DNA from: Chlorops oryzae
Taxonomy: Eukaryota; Arthropoda; Insecta; Diptera; Chloropidae
DNA length: 64,000 nucleotides
Reading direction: 5' to 3'
Assembly: GCA_020466095.1 (NCBI GenBank)
Contig: CM035808.1
Location: 49,780,538-49,844,537 of the forward strand
Shown here one piece after another: positions 1-10,111 of this stretch; within the stretch, counting starts at the first letter, position 1; each line of letters starts with the position of its first letter. The translations under genes and the position numbers were made by a program. The notes under the pieces are model-generated. The model did no database searches. It had not been told where the DNA came from and worked only from the letters and a program-made list of their open reading frames with translations.

Positions 1-202
1 GAACTTAAAGCAGACAATGACAATTTGTTTTTCTACTTCGCAATCAAAGCACAAAGCGAAAGGAAATCCTGAAACTCACCCCCCGTAGATCTCCGTAGAT
101 ACATAAAATACTGTACATTTTGACTAGTCATATTTCGAGTAACCTCAGAGTACTCCTGTTTGGTAAATTGACCTCTTCATTACTGCAGGGCAGTTAATTT
201 AA

Positions 203-318
203 TGTGACTGTGTTAACTGTGGGCAAAGTCAGATTGTGAATGGGCAAAGTCGGTTTATACAAGCTCCCCTCACCCGTCTTAGTGATTTTGGGAAGTGTCG
301 CTTGTAGTATTGTATGTA
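203..318. repeat. Dispersed repeat copy (shared with 52.2-52.8 kb)
   Basis: This stretch, from TGTGTTAACTGTGGGC to the GTATTGTATG end, is repeated almost exactly at about 52,222-52,820. There it is interrupted by a 476-bp hAT-type MITE. The present copy has a single GTCGGTTT at 249-256 and is therefore the empty site for that insertion. A more diverged relative lies near 54,170-54,280. No protein is recognised. Confidence 0.75.
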
Positions 319-713
319 TGGAAGAATGTAGCTATGAAGAAAAAATTAAAACATTTTTATAATACTGCATTCCTCAGACCGTATTTGGAGCTATTTTTGA
401 AAAAAAAAAAAATTTAATTTAGAAATTTCTTGTTTTTATATATATTTTCAAAAGTGAACAAATCTCTAATATAATGTCCAAATTCTGTTAGTTTGTGTGG
501 GTTTGGCAATCACTGATTTAAAGCTTTTCTTCTTTTGTATTGCACAGATTTTTTGCGTAAAGTTTTAGAATGAACGTAATCAGCTGTTTTTCTACCGCCC
601 AAAACAGGGCTGTTACCATATCTTTAATAAAACTTAAACGACCTGCTGAATTGTTTTAAATTTTTTTAAAAATGAGGTAGTTTTAAATTTTTTTAAAAAT
701 ATTTTAAAAATTT
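319..713. other. AT-rich sequence without recognised features
   Basis: Homopolymer-rich intergenic sequence. I see no open frame, RNA gene or terminal repeats here that I can support. Confidence 0.5.
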
Positions 714-1300
714 CTTTGGTGAAAATGAAAATCAGATTTTATTTAAAAAATATTTTTAAAATATACTTGGTAATATTGGCCCTAATTAAATTCGATTAAT
801 TAAACAAACGCTTGGTTATTTTTAACAATATTCCTTCCAGCAGGCCACAAATGCACTGCGCCTATTTGCAAATAGCACTTCCATTAATCTCTAACTACTC
901 AAACTTGCAGACAGTCAGTCAGTCATTCAGACATAGAGCCAACAAGTACGCCTCAGCAAAGCTTTCTTTGTCCAATTACAATCAATTTAAATTTATTTGT
1001 GCGGAATTATTTGCTTTAAGATCATGATAACTAACAAAAAGCAAAAGCAAATAATTTAGAGCGAAGACAGCGTCTGTTCGCTTTCAGATCTGGTTCGTTC
1101 GCAGGAAACCTTGTTGGGGGTTTTTTCATCATTAACATAGCTTTAAATCGAAAATATTTTGGACGTCGAGAAGCAAATGCTCTGCTATTACGTTTAATTG
1201 AATTTACTTGTATTTTCCAGCTTTAGGGCCAATATTACCAAGCATATTTTTAAAAAATTTAAAAATAAAATCTTATTTTCATTTTCACCACCGAAATTTT
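714..1300. repeat. Inverted-repeat (foldback/MITE-like) unit
   Basis: The segment 714-790 (TTTGGTGAAAATGAAAATC through GGTAATATTGGCCCTAA) recurs inverted at 1226-1300 (TTAGGGCCAATATTACC through the GAAAATGAAAATAAG complement). The arms are about 75 bp with small indels and enclose about 430 bp. The outer boundary and target duplication are not clear. The mariner element begins about 17 bp beyond the right arm. The only frame inside, at 812-1027, matches no family I know. Confidence 0.55.
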
Positions 1301-1317
1301 TAAAATATTTTTAACTA

Positions 1318-2607
1318 ACAGGTTGGCCGATAAGTCTCCGGTCTAACAAAGAAAAACAAATTTTTTTGTCAAAATTCGTTTTTATTATTCAACATAGTTC
1401 CCTTCAAGAGCGATACAACGATTATAACGACCTTCCAATTTTTTGATACCATTTTGGTAGTACTCCTTCGGTTTTGCCTCAAAATAGGCCTCAGTTTCGG
1501 CGATCACCTCTTCATTTCAGCCAAATTTTTTCCCTGTGAGCATCCTTTTGAGGTCTGAGAACAAGAAAAAGTCGCTGGGGGCCAGATCTGGAGAATACGG
1601 TGGGTGGGGAAGCGATTCGAAGCCTAATTCATGAATTTTTGCCATCGTTTTCAATGACTTGTGGCACGGTGCGTTGTCTTGGTGGAACAACACTTTTTTC
1701 TTCTTCATTGGGGCCGTTTTGCCGCGATTTCGACCTTTAAACGCTCCAATAACGACATATAATAGTCACTGTTGATGGTTTTTCCCTTCTCAAGATAATC
1801 GATAAAAATTATTCCATGCCCATCCCAAAAAACAGAGGCCATTACTTTGCCAGCGGACTTTTGAGTCTTTCCACGCTTCGGAGACGGTTCACCGATCGCT
1901 GTCCACTCAGCCGACTGTCGATTGGACTCAGGAGTGTAGTGATAGAGCCATGTTTCATCCATTGTCACATATCGACGCAAAAACTCGGGTGTATTGCGAG
2001 TTAACAGCTGCAAACACCGCTCAGAATCATCAACACGTTGTTGTTTTTGGTCAAATGTGAGCTCGCGCGGCACCCATTTTGCACAGAGCTTTTTCATATC
2101 CAAATATTGATGAATGATATGACCAACACGTTCCTTTGATATCTTTAAGGCCTCTGCTATCTCGATCAACTTCATTTTACGGTCATTCAAAATCATTTTG
2201 TGAATTTTTTTGATGCTTTCGCCGGTAACCACCTCTTTCGGGCGTCCACTGCGTTCACCGTCCTCCGTGCTCATTTCACCACGCTTGAATTTTGCATACC
2301 AATCAATTATTGTTGATTTTCCTGGGGCAGAGTCCGGAAACTCATTATCAAGCCAAGTTTTTGCTTCCACTGTATTTTTTCCCTTCAAAAACATATTTTA
2401 TCAAAACACGAAATTCCTTTTTTTCCATTTTTTTCACAATAACAAAAGTTGCTTCACAAAAGACGCTCTATCTCACAAACTAATTGACTTACGGACGTCA
2501 AATTTTTACACGAATCATTTGAAGGTTGCCACTATATAAAAATAATATGCATTTAATACTAGCGACGTCATCTATGTGTCAGACCGGGGACTTATCAGCC
2601 AACCTGT
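1318..2607 (-). mobile_element. mariner element, irritans subfamily (Himar1-like), inactive
   Basis: A 1290-bp element with about 27-bp inverted termini beginning ACAGGTTGGCCGATAAGTC on the left and ending in the complement of ACAGGTTGGCTGATAAGTC on the right. It is flanked by TA at 1316-1317 and 2608-2609. Length, termini and encoded protein all match the irritans subfamily, to which the horn-fly element Himar1 belongs. The transposase frame runs on the minus strand and is broken, so this copy is dead. Near-consensus residues suggest fairly recent arrival. Confidence 0.95.
1385..2428 (-). pseudogene. mariner (irritans) transposase pseudogene
   Basis: A cut-and-paste transposase of the Tc1/mariner DDE superfamily that would act on the element's own termini. 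The start ATG at 2428 and terminal TAA at 1385-1387 are placed by family similarity. Visible motifs are the N-terminal helix-turn-helix with the GRP linker (ERSGRPKEV), WVPREL, the first catalytic D in VTMDETW, the second in HQDNAPCH, and the third in SPDLAPSD (DD34D spacing). Three lesions inactivate it: a 2-nt loss just after the start region near 2395-2400, a 1-nt loss near 1705-1710 at the AAKRP junction, and a TGC-to-TGA stop after KKFG at 1517-1519. The longest remaining frames are 1705-2394 and 1517-1708. Confidence 0.95.
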
Positions 2608-2954
2608 TAATTGAAAAGTTTAAGAATAAAGAGGATAAAAGAAGGAGAAAAAAAAAGGAGGAAAAAGAAAAAGAATTATCGGAAGTACAGGTTGAAGTTT
2701 TCCAGAAAATTCAGCAGAACTGCCACAAATTCTGATGTTTTTAACCGTCTCCTTGTGACATCTGACTCATATAACATATTAGTCATATAAGAGGTCAACC
2801 AAATAAACAACATTTAGAACTGGATGACATTGTTAAAGACATGTTATCTAATGAATAAATATTCGCTTCAGCTCTAAATTTATAGTCGAATCCAATTCTA
2901 TTCATTTTCTAAAAAAAAACGGAAATTTTGGGCAATGAAGAAAACACACCTCTT

Positions 2955-3175
2955 ACTGTGGGTGGTGGGCGTGGCCGATTTAGATGATTTTTGCAAGATG
3001 TCTTTCTTTTATCAAATATTACGAACATGCAAAATTTCGTTTCATTTTGGAGAAAGGAACACGTATGAAAAATACGTTTTGGGTTGTATGGAAAGTGGGC
3101 GGTGGGCGTGGCCGATTTTGATGAAACTTTATATTTTTATTAATTATGTCAAAGACTTGGTGTCACGTTTCACGC
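2955..3175. repeat. GGTGGGCGTGGCC-containing repeat fragment
   Basis: GGTGGGCGTGGCCGATTT occurs twice about 140 bp apart (near 2965 and 3103) with similar flanks. A related stretch is at 35,915-36,045. The GGGCGTGGC word is the complement of the GCCACGCCC modules of the DINE-1-like elements in this window, so this may be a decayed relative. The open frame 2935-3291 shows no known domain. Sequence 2610-2954 holds only A-rich, low-complexity DNA. Confidence 0.4.
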
Positions 3176-3294
3176 GCGCTGGGGGCCCACCGGGCATTTG
3201 CCCGGTTGCCCGTAAGGCCCACGATGTCATTAAAAACAAAAAAGCATACTGCATCGTCAGGCAAAAAAAATTTTTTTATTTCGAATTGTAAATA

Positions 3295-3556
3295 CGGCGA
3301 AATTGGTGATGAGTAAAACTGCTAAGTCCAACTGTGGTCAAAGCTCCCAGCTAACACCAACAAGTGACTCCAAGTAGACTTTGTATAGTGCACAGAATCG
3401 AATTTAGAATAAACTTCATATAGGAGGAAAATAAACCATTCATATTTTGGGTTTCCTTCCTAAGCTTAAAGCCTTAAAAAAAGTGTTTTTTGTTTACCCT
3501 GTAAAGTTTTGAAATTGTTAGTTAGCAGGCTTACATTTTAAGCAGTCGATATACAT
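3295..3556. repeat. Inverted, partial copy of the 46.34-46.70 kb element
   Basis: The words GCTAAGTCCAACTGTGGTC, CAAGTGACTCCAAGTAGAC and GTGCACAGAATCGAATTTAG and the end TTAGTTAGCAGGCTTACA reappear in the opposite orientation between about 46,350 and 46,690. It is a diverged, incomplete copy of that TIR element. No coding potential is visible. Confidence 0.6.
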
Positions 3557-4112
3557 ACATATCAAAATAAATAAAAAGGAAAAAAAAAACTTGAATTTTC
3601 ATTTTTATTTATTTTTACATATCGACCACTTTTCGCGAAATTATCGCCAACTAATCGAAATCGGCCAACTTAAAATTGAGTAGTCGGCGCCTAGCCTTAG
3701 GGTCGTAGTCGTCAACTCGGTTTAAGAACCTAAAAAGTTAAAATTCGCGAATATATTTTTGTCTTCATGCCAGTTAAACTCAATCAAATTCCTTTGCTTT
3801 ATTTTCATTTTTCAAAAATGTTTATAAAACCTGGTCTTAATTCTTCTGAAGACGATCGATTGAATGTTAAAACGTCCAAAAAGATTGCAAAACTAAGTTG
3901 AAGACTAAAAAAAAAAACACGTTCTGTTTTTCCAATTTCAATTTATGGTCACAGTATGTATATTAAAATTACAAATTTGTCTCTGTGAATTGAAATAAGG
4001 CAGCTCATTAATTTTTAAAATAAGTACTTAAACGTAATGTCACGGCCTTGTTGTGAGGATTTTTTTGAACTCCTGGACTCGCCAATCGGATCGAATATTT
4101 CAACGGAAACGC
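3557..4112. other. Unannotated AT-rich spacer
   Basis: I see no supported gene, terminal repeat or RNA here, only A-tracts and short unrecognised words. Confidence 0.4.
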
Positions 4113-4116
4113 TTTT

Positions 4117-5162
4117 TATACCCAGCGTAAGCGGGGTATATTAGTTTTGTGCAAATCTTGTAACAGGGAGAATTAAGCTCCGGAGATATAGAAAAATATA
4201 TATAGAAATGATCAGGATCAAAAACTGAATCGATTTAGACATGTCCGTCTGTCCGTCTGACCGTCTGTCCGTCTGTCCGTCCGTCCGTGGTCGGATCTCC
4301 TCCGAAACGGCTGAACCAATGAAGTCGAAATTTGGCACACATGTATATCGGTGTCCGAGTATGATCCTAAGTAAAAATGGGAGACATCCGCCCACTGCCA
4401 CGCCCACAAATGAATTTATTGTGTTTTCAATAAAATGCTTGTAACTTGCGAACCACTCAACACATTCCATTGATATTTGGTGTGCTGGTAAACTACAAAA
4501 AGGGACATATCCTGGAAAAAAATGGACGCCGCCCTCCGTGAGCCACGCCCACAAATAAGCCCACAAATAAGGGCTTATCGTAACTTTTGAAGTAAAAGGC
4601 GTAGAAGCTTCAAATTCGCAACATAGGTTGACCAAGGCGAAGGAAAGGTGTAGGAAAAAAATTTATATGGCCCGTCCACTGCCACGCCCACAAATAAAGA
4701 TTTTTCGTAACTTCCGAATTAATAGGCGTAGACGCTTCAAATTCGCAACATAGGTTGACCAAGGCAAACGATAGGTGTAGGAAAATTTTTTTATGGCCCG
4801 CCCACTGCCACGCCCACAAATGAAGAGTTTTCGTAACTTCCGAAGTAAAAGGCGTAGAAGCTTCGAATTCGCAACATAGGTTCACCAAGGCGAATGAAAG
4901 GTGTACGAAAAAATTTTTTGTGGCCCGCCCACTGCCACGCCCACAAATAAAGATTTTTCGTAACTTCCGAAGTAAAAGGCGTAGAAGCTTCAAACTCGCA
5001 ACATAGGTTCACCAAGGCGAATGAAAGGTGTAGGGAAATAATTTATGTTGCCCTCCGACTGCCACGCCCACAAATAGAGAAGAAAAACATAGTGCGCTCA
5101 TAATTTCGGGACGCTGGGTATTTCAAAGTCGGGCTTGACCGACTTTAGCTTTCTTACTTGTT
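4117..5162 (+). mobile_element. DINE-1/INE-1-like Helentron element, copy A
   Basis: It starts TATACCCAGCGTAAGCGG, whose TATACCC/GGGTATA can pair, and ends GACTTTAGCTTTCTTACTTG. The order of modules is that of Drosophila DINE-1/INE-1: a GATCAGGATCA...GAATCGATTTAGACA stretch, a TGTCCGTC microsatellite at about 4240-4290, then a tandem array of about 127-bp units each containing GCCACGCCCACAAAT. Such elements are non-autonomous rolling-circle (Helentron) derivatives, which leave no target duplication. The open frames over it (for example repeated RTDGQTDRR peptides) are translations of the microsatellite, not genes. Confidence 0.8.
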
Positions 5163-5173
5163 TTTTGTGTTTT

Positions 5174-5910
5174 TATACCCAGCGTTAAGCGGGGTATATT
5201 AGTTTTGTGCGAATCTTGTAACAGGGAGAATTAAGCTCCGGAGATATAAACAAATATATATAGAAATGATCAGGATCAAAAACTGAATCGATTTTGACAT
5301 GTCCGTCTGTCCGCCTGACCGTCTGTCCGTCCGTCCGTGGTCGGATCTCCTCCGAAACGGCTGATTCAATGAAGTCGAAATTTGGCACACATGTGTATCG
5401 GGATCCGAGTATGATCCTAAGTAAAAATGGGAGACATCCGCTCACTGCCACGCCCACAAATGAATTTATTGTGTTTTCAATAAAATGCTTGTAACTTGCG
5501 AACCACTCAACACATTCCATTGATATTTGGTGTGCTGGTAAACTACGAAAAGGGAAATTTCCTGGCAAAAAATGGACGCCGCCCTCCTAGAGCCACGCCC
5601 ACAAATAAGCCCAAAAATAAGGGCTTATCGTAACTTGTGAAATAAAAGGCGTAGAAGCTTCAAATTCGCAGCATAGGTTGACCAAGGCAAATGAAAGGTG
5701 TAAGAACAAAAATTTATGTAGCCCGCCCACTGCCACGCCCACAAATAGAGCATTTTCATAACTTCCGAAGAAAAAGGCGTCGAAGCTTCAACTTCACAAC
5801 ATAGGTTCAGCAAGGCGAATGAAAGGTGTAAGAAAAATATTTTTTTGGCCCGCCCACTGCCACGCCCACAAATGAAGATTTTTCGTAACTTCCGAAGTAA
5901 AAGGCGTACA
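5174..5910 (+). mobile_element. DINE-1/INE-1-like element, copy B (3'-truncated)
   Basis: The same 5' end, microsatellite and GCCACGCCCAC array as copy A, starting 12 bp after it. At about 5910 the array switches abruptly into an inverted fragment of the same family, so its own 3' terminus is missing. Confidence 0.8.
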
Positions 5911-6197
5911 AGTGGGCGGGCCACATACAATTTTTTCCTACACCTTTCATTCGCCTTGCTGAACCTATGTTGCGAATTTGAAGCTTCTACGCCTTTTTCT
6001 TCGGAAGTTACGATAAGCCCTTATTTGTGGGCGTGGCTCACGGAGGGCGGCGTCAATTTTTTTCCAGGATATGTCCTTTTTCGTAGTTTACCAGTACACC
6101 AAATATCAATGGAATGTGTTGAGTGGTTTGCAAGTTACAAGCATTTTACTGAATGGTCGTTTCGGAGGAGATCCGACCACAGACGGACGGACGGACA
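5911..6197 (-). mobile_element. DINE-1/INE-1-like fragment, inverted, joined to copy B
   Basis: Reads as the reverse complement of the DINE-1-like unit: array module, then the GTAACTTGCGAACCACTCAAC region, then GGTCGGATCTCC and the start of the microsatellite. About 80 bp present in complete copies is missing between ACTGAATGG and TCGTTTCGGAGG. It stops inside the microsatellite, where Transib-like coding sequence begins. Confidence 0.75.
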
Positions 6198-7048
6198 GCG
6201 GCTATTATAATATTTCCGATATTTTGATGAGCAAAATTAAGTATGAAGTTGATGATGAAGTGAAGATAAAATTGGCAGATAAAATTCGAAACCTTTGTAA
6301 ATATATGAAGCAAAAGTGGGAGAAAGACTTCAGGAGTGCCAAGATCTTCAAAAGGTACGAGATGGAATGGTTACAGCGCGATATAATTTTTATTATACCG
6401 ACAAAAATCAGTAAGGGCGGCCGGCCTAAAGTAACCTATTATGAGAGTAGTTTGAGGAACAAACGAAAAATAGCTTCTGATTTGTCATCACAGCAAAATG
6501 ATGATGCGAATTTATTGATTCATGCCGCATCCATGTCAACGAGAAAATTGCATGACACCAATTTAAAATTCGTTTTAAATAATTTAGCCATTTCATCGAC
6601 TCCAACATCAAAAATTTGAAAAAGTTTCAGCAGAAAAAAATCGGAAGTCGTGCCAATATCAGCAGAAAAAGCTTTAATGTTTTTATTAGAAAATAATTTA
6701 ACAAAAAAACATTATTTGAATATACGCCAACTCAACAAATACCATAAAAGCAATATTTATCCATCTTACAACAAAGTTTATCAGTGCAAATTAATATGTA
6801 GGCCACATGACATCAAATCTACCTAACGTGTTGAGGAAGTCTCGCTGCAGAATTTAGTTGATCACACTGCGGGAAGAATTTTGGCGTTTCAAGAGGAAGT
6901 GCTCTGCTCAATTGATGTAGATGAAGTGGTTTTGATTTTGAGCTATGGATTCGATGGTTCCACTGGATATAGTTTATTTAAGCAAAAATTTGAGCAAAAA
7001 AAATTCGGAGAGCTTTGATCAGTCTCTTTTTATGACATCAGTTATACC
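6198..7048 (+). pseudogene. Transib/RAG1-like transposase relic, N-terminal part (piece 1 of 3)
   Basis: First piece of a decayed DDE transposase of the Transib family, the transposons from which the RAG1 recombinase core derives. The frame holding NLCKYMKQKWEKDF, a basic GGRPKVTYYE linker, ISAEKALMFLLENN and QNLVDHTAGRILAFQEE leads to GFDGSTGYSLFKQKF, which I align with the first catalytic Asp (the RAG1 D600 region, CDGMGD). Defects are TGA at 6617-6619, TAA at 6824-6826, and a frameshift in the A-run near 7000 after which FMTSVIP continues. The extreme N terminus is cut off by the inverted DINE-1 fragment. The piece ends exactly at the duplication of the next insertion and resumes at 9071. 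The family call rests on motif order over all three pieces. Confidence 0.75.
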
Positions 7049-9070
7049 TAACCATGCCATCTGCTTTTGGGTAAAAAAAAGGAAAATCCTTCCAATTTTA
7101 GCCCTTTCGCGGGATTTCGGAATGGAAAAAGAAGGTCAAAAAAAAAGAATGTCGAAAACCAAAATGTTCGGACTTAAATTCATATTTTATTACGTATATA
7201 GTATATACTTATAATTCAAATCAATCTAGTAATTTTTTCTTCTTCAAACGAAAAAACAAGTGAATTTTTCATTTCCAACTTGTGTTATGTTATGTATACG
7301 AATCTCCGAATTGATTTGCTTTAGAAAAACCTTTATATCGTGAAAATGGTTTAAGCTGCAGTTCTGATATTTAATACATTTACACAAAATTAATTGGCCA
7401 ACAATTTAAAATATCGTTTTTCGAAGGGGGACTGCTAATGGGTGAGCTGTGTTTATTTAAAGTCCAAAAAAAATAAAATTCTTTCATAAAATTTTCAAAT
7501 TTTCGACTTTGAGCATCATTTTACACCATTATTTAACTTTTTGTAAGCTATTTTTGATGTCATATTAAAGAATGATGTCTTAAGTTCACAAAAGTTTTAA
7601 ACATTTTGAAATATTTTAAACCATTTTTGAAAAAAAAGAGTTTAAAAAATGCAATGGTAGTAAAAATTTCTTACGCGATTTTCTCGAAACTCTGACGCGA
7701 TGGAAGTTTTTTTATATTTTTCAATTTTTCAGCACACAAAAATCTAATAGAAACACCACTGCAACTCAAAAGGGGAAAATCAAATTTCAATTTTGCAGGG
7801 CTGTGTTATTAAATATTTCTATCCAGCGATACGAAATAGAAACACTTTCGTCTCTCCACTTTCTAATTTTTTCATGGCTGCAGTACATTTGGACACTTCC
7901 GTATTGTGCATGTATTTTTGAGGCATTTCCATTTGCATCAAACAATTGTCGGCAATTGTAAGGCTTATCAGCAACTTTTTCTGCAATAGCCTCTATGGAC
8001 TATTGCTGAATTCATCATTGAAAATTAACATATTGATGTCCTAGGAAATGTATAGTTTTGATATATTTTTCGGTCCGCTATCGCTGAAATCTTAATTTGA
8101 AAATGGTCGAAATAGTCATGAATAGCACGCGTGTTTTCGGTCCGCTATCGCGGAAATGATAGCTTACATAGCTTACATATGGTAAGGCATAGTGAAGGAC
8201 CTCTTCCTTTGCAAATGCACAAAAAATTAATATATGAATTCCACAATGAAAAAAAGATTGTTGAATTCATTGTAGAAAATATTCATGTTTGGAGGATTTT
8301 TAAATCGGAAAAAATTAGTTTTAATTCAAAATCAGTTCGTTTTATTAAATAAAAAACAAAAAAGGTAAATAGATATAAATAAATAAAAACAAAAAGGTTA
8401 TTTAACCCAATGATTTAAAAGTAATAAGATATTTTAATGAGATCATAAACTATTTGAACATAATTTTATGTGTTAACTCCTTGACTGTCGCACTTCAAAA
8501 GACAAACTTTATTATTCCACTTTTTCTTTTCTGCATTTCCACGAAAATGTGCAGTTTCTTATCCGTTTATGCGTTTATAAGAAAAAACTCAGAAATAGTA
8601 AGGCAAAATTCGGCGATAGCGGACTGAGGAGTTCTTCAGAACTTCATCAATTTTCTTCTGAACCATAAAACACAAGAAATGGAAAAAAACAATTGATGAG
8701 ATTTGCAAAACTTCTCGGTCCGCTATCGCCGAATATTTGCCTTACTATTCCTGATATTTTTCGACATTACATATCTTACTTATTTCATCGACGATTTCTT
8801 ACAAGAATAAATTCATGCAAGACCCAATTGCCGACTGGGATAGTCAATGCTGTCATCGTTTACATGTATTAATTTTTCTGCGCAGTGACCTTTTCGTTTT
8901 TTACCAAAAAAAATAATTAATGTTTAGAGGGATTAGTGCTTTGTTTGAGAAAAAAGGAGAAAGAAGGTTTTTAAAGGTGAAAAAGGACTATTAAAATTAA
9001 AAAAAGGATTTTTAGCTCGTTCACGGGATAGACTTTTGGATGGCGAAAAAAAGGACAAATGGCATGGTTA
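7049..9070. mobile_element. 2.0-kb TIR element with 8-bp target duplication, family unassigned
   Basis: Termini are inverted: TAACCATGCCAT at 7049-7060 and ATGGCATGGTTA at 9059-9070, continuing imperfectly inward. It is flanked by GTTATACC at 7041-7048 and 9071-9078. Removing the element and one duplication restores the Transib-like frame (TSVIP followed by LKMISS), which confirms both ends. The interior is AT-rich with no convincing protein, but carries four copies of the word CGGTCCGCTATCGC (8071, 8138, 8613 inverted, 8716). An 8-bp duplication fits hAT or P-type elements. Without a transposase I cannot choose. Confidence 0.85.
8592..8751. repeat. 160-bp foldback inside the 2-kb element
   Basis: The arm AATAGTAAGGCAAAATTCGG plus CGATAGCGGAC at about 8594-8625 is inverted at about 8716-8749 (GTCCGCTATCGCCGAATATT then TGCCTTACTATT), with about 90 bp between. 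The arms contain the CGGTCCGCTATCGC word, which is also found twice in direct orientation at 8071 and 8138. Confidence 0.7.
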
Positions 9071-9418
9071 GTTATACCTTTGAAAATGATATCGTCAGCA
9101 GGTACAGTCATTTGGATGAATCGAACGCAGCAGTCGGTGCGCTTTTGCAGAACATTGAAAGTGGAACTTATTAAAGAAACAAAAGATCATATACTAAAAG
9201 AAAAACGGAATATAAGTAGATCAGCAAATTAAAAATATAAAACCTTTTCAATACGTATTGATAAATGGAAAACGCATTACGGTAAAATATAACTTATGTA
9301 TGACTTCGATTGATGGAAAAGTCTTAAATGTTATAACCGAAACAAAAAGTACGCAGCTATGCTCCATCTGCAGTTCTAGACCCAAACTATTTGGAAATGA
9401 AAAAGACTTACAGTCTAA
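9071..9418 (+). pseudogene. Transib/RAG1-like transposase relic, central part (piece 2 of 3)
   Basis: Continuation of the piece ending at 7048. The residues TVIWMNRTQQSVRFCRTLKV and KETKDHILKEKR are followed, after a frameshift near 9215-9250, by INGKRITVKYNLCMTSIDGKV and STQLCSICSSRPK. The D of SIDGKV fits the second catalytic Asp of Transib/RAG1, and the CSIC pair fits its zinc-binding region. It ends at TAA (9416-9418), the target duplication of the Harbinger block, and continues in frame at 21029. Confidence 0.75.
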
Positions 9419-10111
9419 AGGTGAGATGACACTACGTGTGCAATTCACATATAATTGGTCAAAAAAATGTGTGACACATCTGAAAAATAATTGCACACAT
9501 AACATTTTCTCGCACAAAATATGGACAAATCGCACATGTTGATTGCGCAATGTTACTAGGTTTCGTTTTTAAAAGATTGCAATGAAAATAATGTCAAACT
9601 TTAGAGATTTCAGAGACAGTTAAGATAATTACTAATTGGTAATAAATGAAAATGGATTCAAATAACTTCAGAAATGACGATGATGAAACAACAGCTGCTG
9701 CATTTGTTTTATTTGCATCACATTACATCCTCACTCCAGCATCTACGGATAAATCAAAAATCGAAAAAAGGATCGAGATGTTTGGATCAGAGATTGACTG
9801 CAAAAGAGAAATAGCGAAGGGTTGTACTCCAAATTGAAAGAACACTTTTTCGTAATTTTCTTCGCATGACGGATGAAAACTTTGTTTATTTGCTGAATTT
9901 GTTGAAGCCCTTTATAGAAAAAAGGAAAACAAAATTTCGAGAACCGATTCCAGCTGGAGAGAGACTTGCTCTTACGTTACATTTTTTATCAACTGGTAAC
10001 AGCTTTCATTCAATGCAGCACCTATTCCGTATTATTATTATTATTATTAAAGTTGGGGAATAATGCGCACCGCGACCACAGAGGATCTATTGTGCTAACC
10101 CCAGTGGTTCT

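Noticed and set aside
3171..3225. GC-rich hairpin GGGGGCCCACCGGGCATTTG as a terminator or regulatory element
   Set aside because: A short chance-level stem in a repeat fragment with no gene beside it.
4600..5080. CRISPR-like regular repeat array
   Set aside because: The repeated ~127-bp units are themselves conserved, with no unique spacers, in a fly-type Helentron element. They are tandem array units, not CRISPR.
4141..6210. Open frames with repeated RTDGQTDRR or SVCPSVRPSV peptides in the DINE-1-like copies
   Set aside because: They are six-frame translations of the TGTCCGTC/GACGGACA microsatellite and GCCACGCCCAC array, present in any orientation and with no domain.
9248..9550. Minus-strand 100-codon frame
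   Set aside because: Opposite strand of the Transib-like central piece and the Harbinger-1 left end; no independent support.
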